A program made the position numbers and the translations under genes. From the NCBI GenBank assembly GCA_965229935.1, contig CBDDKB010000002.1:124001-188000 (forward strand): a stretch of DNA of 64,000 nt, given 5' to 3'. This DNA comes from SPJN01 sp965229935. GTDB lineage: Bacteria > Pseudomonadota > Alphaproteobacteria > SPJN01. Positions 52,577-60,207 of this stretch are shown piece after piece; within the stretch, counting starts at the first letter, position 1; each line of letters opens with the position of its first letter. The notes under the pieces were generated by a model. That model was not told where the DNA came from. It worked only from the letters and a program-made list of their open reading frames with translations, and did no database searches.

Positions 52577-54069
52577 GCAGCAGCGGTTTTCTTTTTCGCT
52601 ACTTTCTTGACGGTCTTTTTCTTAGGCGCTGTCTTTTTCGCAGCAGGGGCCGTACCTGCCTGATACGCATCGGCCAGCGCCTTGAACGCTTTAAATTCGT
52701 CAATGATATAGTCGATAATCACATCAGGGTCCGGCACCACATTGGGGCTTGCGATAATGCCGAAATCAAGCTGCTCAAGATAGGACACGCAAGTGATGTT
52801 GATGCCTTGACCATGCGCCAATGCGGAAATCGGATAATTGCCGACCACTTTGCAGCCAGCGATATAAAGCGGGTTCCGCTCGCCCTTCACATTCGACATC
52901 ACCATGTTAAATGGCGGTGTGATAGAAGACGCGATCTTCGGATTTTTCGCAATCGTAAGCGCGGTTTTTGTCACAAGGTTCGGCAGGGCGCCAAGTTTGC
53001 CCAGCTCGTCCGTTGTGTCGATCAATTGTGCGGCCAGTTCCTTGCCCTGATTGGCTGAGGCTTTGACAGCCTCCAACCGTTCAAGCTGGTCTTCAATATC
53101 TGTGCAGAATGAAATGTTCATCTGGCTGACATTGTTCAGGCTATGGCGTTTTTGCTTCATCGCGATAGGTGCACCGGCGATAAGGCTTTCTTTGGGCAGG
53201 TCGTCCTTGTCCAACAGATAGCGGCGCAGCGCCCCGCCACACAACATGATGGTGACGTCATTGATGGTTGCGCCAAAGACTTTGCCCGCCTCTTTCAATT
53301 CCATAAAGGGGATGGAGCCTGCGGCGTAAACACGTTTGGCGACCACGGGCGCGTTAAAGCGGGTGCGCGGTGCAGACATGCTGATCTTATCCTTTTGGAT
53401 TTTGCGCGCCATGTTCCAGCCCTTTTGGGCAACAACGGCTAATTGCTCAATATCCTTTGTGATCGGACGGGACAGACGGTTCTGCACCATATTGACGACG
53501 GTATCGCCCAAAGTGGGGCTGACACGTGTTGTTGTCCGGTCGAAATGCAGCATCGCCAGCAATGAATTTGGCGGTAGCGGCTTGCTTTCAGGAGTTTGGT
53601 CAAACATGATCTGTTGAATGATCATCCCGGCCTGACCGTCAATAGCGGCGTGATGCAGCTTTTGATAAAGCGCCACGCGATTGCCCGGCAACCCTTCGAT
53701 GACGAATGTTTCCCAAAGCGGGCGTGTCATATCAATCGGTTTGATGTGCAATTCCATGCACAGGTCATAAAGCGCCTGATCATCCTTGGGTTCAGGCAGC
53801 TCAACCGTTTTGACGTGATGACGCCAGTCGATATGGCTTTCTTCAACCCAGACAGGATAGTCAATGCCAAGGGGGCTTTGTTCAGGGTGCCAGCGGAACA
53901 TGGGGATCAATTCAGCCCGTTCGCGGATGGCATCAATATAGGTTTCGCGGAACGGCCCTGTCATGCCTTCCGGCTTTTCAAGGATGATCAACCCGGCAAC
54001 ATGCATGGGTGTTTCCGGTGATTCCATATAGTAAAATGTGGAATCCATGCCTGACAATTTCTGCAGCAT
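52573..54069 (-). CDS. Wax ester synthase / diacylglycerol acyltransferase with H1-like Lys-rich tail
   Basis: A 498-residue WS/DGAT-family acyltransferase that esterifies acyl-CoA to long-chain alcohols or diacylglycerol for neutral lipid storage. The catalytic motif HHAAIDG is at His139-Gly145; MDSTFYYMESPETPMHVAGL at the N terminus and the PLYIAGCKVVGNYPIS region are typical. Unusually, the last 25 or so residues form a Lys/Ala/Thr tail (PAAKKTAPKKKTVKKVAKKK) resembling bacterial histone H1-like proteins. GGGGG lies 8 bp before the ATG. It suggests that the organism stores wax or triacylglycerol. The tail might bind polyphosphate, DNA or granule surfaces; that is inference. Confidence 0.9.
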   Translation of the reverse strand: MLQKLSGMDSTFYYMESPETPMHVAGLIILEKPEGMTGPFRETYIDAIRERAELIPMFRWHPEQSPLGIDYPVWVEESHIDWRHHVKTVELPEPKDDQALYDLCMELHIKPIDMTRPLWETFVIEGLPGNRVALYQKLHHAAIDGQAGMIIQQIMFDQTPESKPLPPNSLLAMLHFDRTTTRVSPTLGDTVVNMVQNRLSRPITKDIEQLAVVAQKGWNMARKIQKDKISMSAPRTRFNAPVVAKRVYAAGSIPFMELKEAGKVFGATINDVTIMLCGGALRRYLLDKDDLPKESLIAGAPIAMKQKRHSLNNVSQMNISFCTDIEDQLERLEAVKASANQGKELAAQLIDTTDELGKLGALPNLVTKTALTIAKNPKIASSITPPFNMVMSNVKGERNPLYIAGCKVVGNYPISALAHGQGINITCVSYLEQLDFGIIASPNVVPDPDVIIDYIIDEFKAFKALADAYQAGTAPAAKKTAPKKKTVKKVAKKKTAAA

Positions 54070-54436
54070 TATGTGCCCCCTTTCGGCGCCCCAATTGTGT
54101 CAAAATGTGAAAAGGTTCCCTAATTCCGGTTGGGTTCCCCCTGACATTTCGCTTATATAAGCATAGACTATCACGAGAAAAAGACAGTACACCGTCACGG
54201 ATTGACGCTGCGTCACCCTGTCGAATGATGGTTAATTGCTGCTGTTGGGACGCAATCATGTATTGGCCGTGTTAGGCACATTTGACTGACATTTTTGTCA
54301 TTATTCTGCCTTATTGCCCCTGCATGAAACATCACGACGACCAAGCGGGCCGAAATTGCCGGCTTGTTAAGACATTGTGGCAGCCTGAATTTTGGGGGCG
54401 CGCCTTTGTAAAAGAGTATATGCGCGGGAGGATATG
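54070..54436. promoter_or_regulatory. Divergent intergenic region with palindrome
   Basis: 367 bp between the wax synthase (minus) and START protein (plus) genes. A perfect 12-bp palindrome GCTTATATAAGC lies at 54151-54162, about 80 bp before the wax synthase start and near a likely promoter. I see no gene in the region. GGGAGG at 54426 is the ribosome site of the START gene. Confidence 0.4.
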
Positions 54437-55081
54437 ATGCGCTTTTGGACACAAATAAGTAAGTTTTTGACGATGATGCTCGTGCTTGTGGGCTTGGGCT
54501 CAACCGCGGCACTGGCCGATGCCGGCTATGAAGGCTGGGAATTCGCCAAGGAAAAGAACGGCGTTAAAGTCTTTATGAAGCAGGAAGAGGGCAAGCGCTT
54601 TAAATCCTATTTGGTTGAGGCTGTGGTCCCTGGCTCCCCCGCAATCGTTGATAAGGTTGTGCGTGACGTCGAAGGCATGCCCGACTGGTGGGGCAAGATC
54701 AAAACCGCCCGCCAATTGAAGCAGATGGGCGACAATGAATATCTGGTTTACATGGTCTACAACATGCCCTTCATCTATTCAGACCGCGATTTCGTGCAGC
54801 ATGCCAAGGCTGAGTTTGACGAAGAAACCGGCAATGTGACTGTGCGGATTGCCAATGCAGCGGACCAATACCCCGAACAGCGCCGCTTGAAGCGTGTACA
54901 GGAATCCTACCAAATTTGGAAAATGACTGCAGTTGATGCCGATAATGTGAAGATTGTTCTGCAGGGCAACACAAATATTGGTGATGATGTCCCGGTCGGC
55001 ATGGCCAATTCCATGATGCCTGATGAGCAGATCTCGATGGTGTCAGGTCTGATCGATGCTGTGAAAAAAGCCCAGAAATAG
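54437..55081 (+). CDS. START-domain lipid-binding protein, exported
   Basis: A 214-residue protein with a signal peptide (FLTMMLVLVGLGSTAALA) and a START domain (residues about 28-205). Segments such as GWEFAKEKNGVKVFMKQEEG, VEGMPDWWGKIKTARQLK and YSDRDFVQHAKAEFD are characteristic of bacterial START proteins. They bind sterols, phospholipids or other lipids in a hydrophobic cavity. Two adjacent ATGs (54434, 54437) follow GGGAGG; the second has the better spacing. Divergent from the wax synthase gene, it fits the lipid-handling theme. A UUCG-loop terminator follows. Confidence 0.85.
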   Translation: MRFWTQISKFLTMMLVLVGLGSTAALADAGYEGWEFAKEKNGVKVFMKQEEGKRFKSYLVEAVVPGSPAIVDKVVRDVEGMPDWWGKIKTARQLKQMGDNEYLVYMVYNMPFIYSDRDFVQHAKAEFDEETGNVTVRIANAADQYPEQRRLKRVQESYQIWKMTAVDADNVKIVLQGNTNIGDDVPVGMANSMMPDEQISMVSGLIDAVKKAQK

Positions 55082-55108
55082 CACCTGGCGAAAAATGAAT
55101 TCAGCAAG

Positions 55109-55142
55109 GCCCGCTAACTTCGGTTGGCGGGCTTTGTTTTTT
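55109..55142 (+). terminator. Rho-independent terminator with TTCG loop
   Basis: Stem GCCCGCTAAC / GTTGGCGGGC closed by a TTCG tetraloop, followed by TTTGTTTTTT. It ends the START-protein transcript. Confidence 0.92.
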
Positions 55143-55155
55143 GCCGGTTAGAAGA

Positions 55156-55232
55156 TGGTGATCCCGACAGGATTCGAACCTGTGACCTACAGATTAGGAA
55201 TCTGTCGCTCTATCCAACTGAGCTACGGGACC
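55156..55232 (-). tRNA. tRNA-Arg (anticodon CCT)
   Basis: 77 nt with encoded CCA. On the minus strand it begins GGTCCCG, and the acceptor closes with CGGGATC. The anticodon loop is TTCCTAA with anticodon CCT, reading AGG. The T arm contains GGTTCGAATCC. Confidence 0.95.
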
Positions 55233-55364
55233 ACGCAAGCGGGTTGATACCGCAATGCTGCGAATTCATCAATCGGTTTTCAACCACCAAGCTATTTTCA
55301 CCTTGCACATGATTGATCACAGGCACACTATTTCCCAAAATGAAAAGAAAAAGGGGCAGGGGTT

Positions 55365-56396
55365 TTGTCCGAACCAAATGATGATGCCATAGCGCTTCAA
55401 AAAATGATGGCGGAGGCGATGACCCGCCGGGACTTTCCATTCAATGTGTCACCCGTAGGGCCATGGACCACAGGTCTGATCCTATTTGTTTTGTTAGCCG
55501 CGCTGACATGGTTGATCACAGCATTTGTAGAAGGCGCACCAAATTCATCTGTTGCATCTATTGAAGTTGCAGACGCATCTATCATCGCTGTTATGGTCTA
55601 TACATTGACAATGAACGAGGTTGGCAGGCGTGGATTCTTGCGTGACTACGCATTGTTGTCGCCAACGCTTATTATTTCAGATGGTGAAAAATTGGAAATT
55701 TTGCGTCCGGTTTTGGAACATCGGGGCAAATCGCGGATCATTGCAGGAATTATTTTTTCCTTCGTCACTTTACCACCCATTATCTTTTTTGTGTTTGTGC
55801 AGCGCAATGCTGCAGGTGAATTGATGTCTGTTTCAATATTGTTACTGGCGTTGATGTTAATCGTTGTTGGCAGCGCAATGTTTGATACATTTTTTTCGTA
55901 CCGGCGTTTGCTTGGTTTGATGAAGTCAGGATTGAAAATTGATCTGTTAGATGTTCGTTCACTTGAAGTGATCGGGCATACCGGCGTGCGAGTTGCGTTG
56001 ATGATGGCAATGGGCGCTGTGTTTGCAACTCCATTATTGGCAGAGGACAATGCCCTGATCATTACAAGCATCTTCCTGATTGCCTTGCTGGGCGGGGCTT
56101 TACTGGTGATGCTGCTGCCATCACTTGAAGCATCGCGCGCCATTCGGGGCGCAAAGGATCGCGAGTTGCGACGCGTCAATAATATGATCAGAGCGGTGCG
56201 AGAAGACATGAAAAGTGATGTATCACACAGTGAAAAGATGCAGGGTCTGATTGCCTATCGTTCAATGATTACTGACATCAGTGTGTGGCCTGTTAGTGTG
56301 CCAACAGTGTTGCGCGTTGTCGTGATTGCCTTGTTGCCTGTAGCATCTGTGTTCGGTGGTGTTGCACTTGAACAGGTTGTTGAACGCTTCATGTAA
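55365..56396 (+). CDS. Polytopic membrane protein, unknown
   Basis: A 343-residue protein with six hydrophobic segments: TGLILFVLLAALTWLI, ASIIAVMVYTL, IIFSFVTLPPIIFFVFV, ILLLALMLIVVGSAM, IITSIFLIALLGGALLVMLL and VLRVVVIALLPVASVF. A polar, Arg-rich part between the last two (REDMKSDVSHSEKMQG) is likely cytoplasmic. I do not recognise a family. It starts with TTG at 55365, with AGGGG upstream. It stands alone between tRNA-Arg and the H1-like gene. Confidence 0.6.
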   Translation: MSEPNDDAIALQKMMAEAMTRRDFPFNVSPVGPWTTGLILFVLLAALTWLITAFVEGAPNSSVASIEVADASIIAVMVYTLTMNEVGRRGFLRDYALLSPTLIISDGEKLEILRPVLEHRGKSRIIAGIIFSFVTLPPIIFFVFVQRNAAGELMSVSILLLALMLIVVGSAMFDTFFSYRRLLGLMKSGLKIDLLDVRSLEVIGHTGVRVALMMAMGAVFATPLLAEDNALIITSIFLIALLGGALLVMLLPSLEASRAIRGAKDRELRRVNNMIRAVREDMKSDVSHSEKMQGLIAYRSMITDISVWPVSVPTVLRVVVIALLPVASVFGGVALEQVVERFM

Positions 56397-56620
56397 GCAA
56401 AATTTACGTTCAGAACAGCGTGACTTCATTGCAACGAATTTGTTTCAGTTTAAAGAATTCGGTTTGACAAGGGTTTGTCACATGCTCACTATGCAACTGC
56501 TAAATGGCGTGAAAACGAATCATAGTGGCAAGAGAAAAATTTGCTTTTATGAAAATTTAAAACGCATGTCTTTGTTGACATGTAGAACCAACCCAAAAAC
56601 GACCAGATAGGGAGTGGGGA

Positions 56621-57178
56621 ATGACCGAAACAGTTGAAGGCACAACAATGGCTGCCGCAGCAAAGACAGCACGTAAAACTGCTGCCAAGAAAAAAACCGC
56701 CGCCAAGAAAAAAACAGCGGCAAAGAAAAAGACAGTAGCTAAGAAGAAAACTGTCGCTAAGAAAAAGACAGCAGCTAAGAAGAAAACTGCAGCCAAGAAA
56801 AAGACAGTCGCTAAGAAAAAGACAGTCGCTAAGAAAAAGACAGTCGCTAAGAAGAAGACTGCGGCTAAGAAGAAAACTGCGGCTAAGAAAAAAACTGCAG
56901 CTAAGAAGAAAACTGCAGCCAAGAAAAAGACAGTCGCTAAAAAGCGCCCTGCAGCTAAAAAGAAAACTGCTGCTAAGAAAAAGACAGTCGCTAAAAAGCG
57001 TCCCGCAGCTAAAAAGAAAACTGCTGCTAAGAAAAAGACAGTCGCTAAAAAGCGTCCCGCAGCTAAAAAGAAAACTGCTGCTAAAAAGAAAACAGCAGCC
57101 AAACGTCCTGCAGCTAAGAAAAAAACTGCAGCAAAGCGTCCCGCAGCTAAGCGGAAGACAGCAGCGCGTCGCAAATAA
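56621..57178 (+). CDS. Histone H1-like Lys/Ala-rich DNA-binding protein
   Basis: A 185-residue protein made almost entirely of about 28 hexad repeats (AAKKKT, VAKKKT, with some AKKRP variants) after a 20-residue start. Net charge is extremely positive. Such proteins (like the C-terminal tails of eukaryotic H1 and bacterial HctB/AlgP-type proteins) bind DNA without sequence specificity and compact it or bridge it to other polymers. GGAG lies 6 bp before the ATG. The repeat number is likely to vary by slippage of 18-bp units. Two other proteins in the window carry similar segments. A terminator follows. Confidence 0.85.
   Translation: MTETVEGTTMAAAAKTARKTAAKKKTAAKKKTAAKKKTVAKKKTVAKKKTAAKKKTAAKKKTVAKKKTVAKKKTVAKKKTAAKKKTAAKKKTAAKKKTAAKKKTVAKKRPAAKKKTAAKKKTVAKKRPAAKKKTAAKKKTVAKKRPAAKKKTAAKKKTAAKRPAAKKKTAAKRPAAKRKTAARRK
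56681..57175 (+). repeat. 18-bp tandem coding repeats of the H1-like gene
   Basis: About 28 units of roughly 18 bp (GCTAAGAAAAAGACAGTC and variants), with two 15-bp units near the end. Longer blocks such as the AKKRP-containing 54-bp triplets at about 56930-57070 repeat exactly, showing recent duplication. Confidence 0.85.
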
Positions 57179-57203
57179 GGATTTGGCGGTAACGCCACAA
57201 TCG

Positions 57204-57238
57204 AAAAAAAGGGGTATCCTCACGGGTGCCCCTTTTAT
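57204..57238 (+). terminator. Terminator after H1-like gene
   Basis: GGGG...CCCC stem (with inner CC/GG) flanked by A and T runs (AAAAAAAGGGG, CCCCTTTTATTTT); a small TGGCG/CGCCA hairpin lies just upstream at 57184-57197. The A and T runs would let it work in both directions. Confidence 0.7.
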
Positions 57239-57278
57239 TTTGGCTGAATTGGTATTTTGACCGACTTGGAAACCAAAA

Positions 57279-58142
57279 GTGTACACCATTCTCAAATCGT
57301 TTGTTTTTTGTCTGTGTGCCGCCGCGTCATTGTTAACGACTGCGGCGGGTGTATTGGCATCTGATCAACTTACGCAGCAGGGCCTGACGAAAATCGGCGC
57401 ACCTGTGCAGGTTGTTGCAATTATTGACGGCGATACGCTTGTTTTACAGGATGGTCGCGAGGTCCGTTTGGTTGGCATTCAGGCGCCAAAATTGCCGCTT
57501 GGGCGTAAAGGTTTCAAACCATGGCCTTTGGCTGATGAGGCGAAGGATAGATTGTCAAACTTGACCCTTGGTCGGCAGGTGGAGCTGTTCGCAGGTCCGA
57601 CACAAGTTGATCGCCATGATAGGCTGTTGGCCCATCTTCTTGTAACTGGTTCTGATGGTGAACCAATTTGGGTGCAGCAGCAATTATTGGCGGATGGATT
57701 GGCGCGCGTTTATAGCTTTGCCGACAATCGCGTGGCGCTGGCGCCCTTGTTTGTGGCAGAGGATAAGGCCCGTCTGTCCCGGCGTGGCATATGGGGAAAG
57801 GACTATTATCAGGTCTGGTCGGCACAAAAAATTGCCGCCGCCGTCAAATCACGGTCATATTCTGCGGACAGGTTTGAATTGGTCGAAGGGCGCATCGTTG
57901 ATGTGAGCATATTTCGTGATCGCGCCTATTTGAATTTTGGCCCTGATTGGCGGGATGATTTTTCTGTTATGATCAAGGCAGAAGATCTTCGCCATTTTGG
58001 TGATAGTGATAAGCTGGCAGAAACATTTTTGCTATCATTGAAAGGGCGGCAGGTTAGGGTGCGCGGCTGGACCTATTATAAGAATGGGCCGATGATGCGC
58101 ATTACACACAAAGAACGGCTGACAGTGTTGCCGGAAAACTAA
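57279..58142 (+). CDS. Thermonuclease-fold (SNase-like) exported protein, catalytic Glu replaced
   Basis: A 287-residue protein with a signal peptide (residues 1-28) and an SNase-like OB-fold domain (about 42-175). The DGDT motif (Asp50-Thr53) and an Arg in DRHDRLLAH are kept, but the usual RLxGIDAPE motif reads RLVGIQAPKL (Arg63-Leu72), so the metal Asp is Gln and the catalytic Glu is Lys or Leu. Nuclease activity is therefore doubtful. The C-terminal 100 residues (VEGRIVDVSIFRDRAYLNFG) form a second OB-like part. It starts with GTG. The M48 lipoprotein gene follows 18 bp on and may share its transcript. Confidence 0.8.
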   Translation: MYTILKSFVFCLCAAASLLTTAAGVLASDQLTQQGLTKIGAPVQVVAIIDGDTLVLQDGREVRLVGIQAPKLPLGRKGFKPWPLADEAKDRLSNLTLGRQVELFAGPTQVDRHDRLLAHLLVTGSDGEPIWVQQQLLADGLARVYSFADNRVALAPLFVAEDKARLSRRGIWGKDYYQVWSAQKIAAAVKSRSYSADRFELVEGRIVDVSIFRDRAYLNFGPDWRDDFSVMIKAEDLRHFGDSDKLAETFLLSLKGRQVRVRGWTYYKNGPMMRITHKERLTVLPEN

Positions 58143-58160
58143 GCAGGTGGAGTGTTTGAC

Positions 58161-59636
58161 ATGACCAGAAAAACAAGCTGGACCAAAACTTTATTGATCG
58201 GTTTTGTGATTGCGCCGCTCATGACCGCCTGCACACAAAATCCGGCAACGGGGAAAAGCGAATTCACCTTGATGTCGCCTGCGCAAGAAGCGGCAATCGG
58301 GAAGGAAAACCACGCCAAGATATTGGAACAGTTTGGCGGTGCCTATGACGACCCGGCTATTGGTGGCTATGTCGCCTCAGTCGGTGGGCGGATGGCGGCT
58401 AAATCTGAGCTGCCTGCCAATCAGTTTCATTTCACAGTATTGAATTCCCCTGTGGTGAACGCCTTTGCTCTTCCTGGCGGCTATGTCTATGTCACGCGCG
58501 GATTGTTGGCGCTTGCCAAGGATGAATCTGAGCTTGCATCTGTTCTTGGTCATGAAATTGGCCACGTTACCGCGCGCCACGGGGCGCAGCGGCAAACACG
58601 CTCAACCCTGATTGGTCTATTGGCCGTTGGCGTATCGGCGGCGGCTGGTAATCAGGCTGTCAGTCAGGCAGCAGGATTGGCCGGACAATATTTCATCGCC
58701 AGCTATTCGCGCGAGCAGGAGTTTCAGGCTGATGATCTTGGTTTGCGCTACATTTCGCGTACGCATATGGACCCTTATGGATCGCCCCGCTTTTTAGGAC
58801 GATTAGGTGATCATAGCGAGTTGCAACAACGCATTGCGGGGGCTGATGGCCGCTCCAGCCTTGCTGACTTTTTTGCGACCCATCCTTCCTCCCCTGATCG
58901 GGTTCGGCGTGCTACAGGGCGTGCACAGAAAATTGCGCAGCCGGGCCAAAAGGCACGTGGCGAGGGCGCTTACTTAAGCACCATCGATGGCATGATCTAT
59001 GGGGATTCGCCCGAACAAGGGTTCATTCGGAACAAACAGTTCTTGCACCCGATTATGAAGCTGGCCTTTAAGGTGCCTGATGGCTTTACCATGATGAATT
59101 CGTCTGCTGCTGTGCAGGCACGTCATGATTCAGGACAGGCGATCATTCAATTTGATGGGGCGAAGATGCCCGCTCATGGCAGTTTGCGCCGCTTTCTTGT
59201 AGAAGATTGGGGCAAGGGTGTTGAGGTGACGCAAGTTGAATCGATCAAGATCAATGGCATGCGCGCTGAAACCGGGTCCGTGACAACGACCCAGAATGGG
59301 CAGCCTGTTACTCATCGTCTGGTGGCAATCCATTATGGCGGTGACAAGATTTACCGTCTGCACATGATGGCACCCCAATCACAGTTCAATAAGTTCGCCA
59401 CGGGCTTTCAGCGCACGACCTATAGCTTCCGTAAATTGTCAGATCGTGAGGCAAAGGGGCTGAAACCCTATCGACTGCGTATAGTGACCGTTGGGCGCGG
59501 GCAAACCGTTGCCAGCCTGGCGCGGAAGATGCCCTATGACACTTTTCAAGAAGAACGCTTCCGCGTCTTGAACGGTTTTGATGCCAATGAGGAAGTTCGT
59601 GCAGGGCAAAAGGTCAAGCTTGTGACCGCCAATTAG
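58161..59636 (+). CDS. M48 family peptidase, lipoprotein, with C-terminal LysM-like domain
   Basis: A 491-residue lipoprotein peptidase. The ATG at 58161 has AGGTGGAG about 8 bp upstream and starts a lipobox signal (lipobox LMTAC); a GTG at 58152 is less likely. The zinc site is LGHEIGHVTARHG (His131, Glu132, His135) with the distal REQEFQADDLG. The C-terminal part (IVTVGRGQTVASLARKMPY, then VLNGFDANEEVRAGQKVKLV) reads like a LysM-type peptidoglycan-binding module. BepA/YfgC-type proteins of this kind act in outer-membrane protein quality control. It probably works in the periplasm attached to a membrane. Confidence 0.88.
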   Translation: MTRKTSWTKTLLIGFVIAPLMTACTQNPATGKSEFTLMSPAQEAAIGKENHAKILEQFGGAYDDPAIGGYVASVGGRMAAKSELPANQFHFTVLNSPVVNAFALPGGYVYVTRGLLALAKDESELASVLGHEIGHVTARHGAQRQTRSTLIGLLAVGVSAAAGNQAVSQAAGLAGQYFIASYSREQEFQADDLGLRYISRTHMDPYGSPRFLGRLGDHSELQQRIAGADGRSSLADFFATHPSSPDRVRRATGRAQKIAQPGQKARGEGAYLSTIDGMIYGDSPEQGFIRNKQFLHPIMKLAFKVPDGFTMMNSSAAVQARHDSGQAIIQFDGAKMPAHGSLRRFLVEDWGKGVEVTQVESIKINGMRAETGSVTTTQNGQPVTHRLVAIHYGGDKIYRLHMMAPQSQFNKFATGFQRTTYSFRKLSDREAKGLKPYRLRIVTVGRGQTVASLARKMPYDTFQEERFRVLNGFDANEEVRAGQKVKLVTAN

Positions 59637-59659
59637 GTTGGTGGCCATTTTTGTACTGC

Positions 59660-60148
59660 TCAGTGTTTGGCTGAGGCAACTGAAATAAAGACGCCCAACA
59701 AGATCAGGCCCATCATGCTTTCGACGGGCTCAACCAATTGTTCTATGCTGCCAACCGGCAGCGTGCATGTGGCCGATCCTAGCGTGGCGAAATTGGCGGC
59801 GGATAAATATAGCGCCTGACCAAAGCTGGGATCATGATTGGTGCCGCATACCATATCGGCGTTGTAATAGACGCTGGCAAACATCAAGATCACCGTTAGG
59901 GAATGGATGCCCAAGGATAGTAATCTATGTTGCCGTGTGGACGCATGGCGGTCTGCTGTCAGCAAGACAGCCCAGGTCAATAAGGGTATCGCTACAACAT
60001 AGGAATGTTGCGCCCATGGGACGACGTTAAAGGCGTCAGGGCCAATCCACGATACGATCATGCTGAATCCAAGCAGGCAAAGTGATAGCCAGACAGGTTC
60101 GTGGCGCAGACGGCGTAGACCTTTGGTTGTGGTGTGCCAGAAAGACAT
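59660..60148 (-). CDS. Ion-channel-like membrane protein with altered selectivity filter
   Basis: A 162-residue membrane protein with four to five hydrophobic segments. The C-terminal half resembles a two-helix ion-channel module: pore-helix-like FGQALYLSAANFATLGSATC followed by the membrane helix MMGLILLGVFISVAS. The canonical K+ filter TVGYGD is replaced by TLGSAT, so selectivity or even channel function is uncertain. The ATG lies next to a hairpin (AGGGCGC / GCGCCCT, 60150-60179) between it and carD on the same strand. Confidence 0.55.
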   Translation of the reverse strand: MSFWHTTTKGLRRLRHEPVWLSLCLLGFSMIVSWIGPDAFNVVPWAQHSYVVAIPLLTWAVLLTADRHASTRQHRLLSLGIHSLTVILMFASVYYNADMVCGTNHDPSFGQALYLSAANFATLGSATCTLPVGSIEQLVEPVESMMGLILLGVFISVASAKH

Positions 60149-60207
60149 AAGGGCGCCCCTTTTTGTGCAGGTGCGCCCTCGTCATTGTCTGAAATGTAGC
60201 GGTCGCG

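Noticed and set aside
56489..57295. Two minus-strand frames (FLAAVFFLAA and CSFLLSC repeats) opposite the H1-like gene
   Set aside because: Antisense reading of Lys/Ala codons yields hydrophobic Phe/Leu/Ala repeats that look like membrane proteins but carry no start signals.
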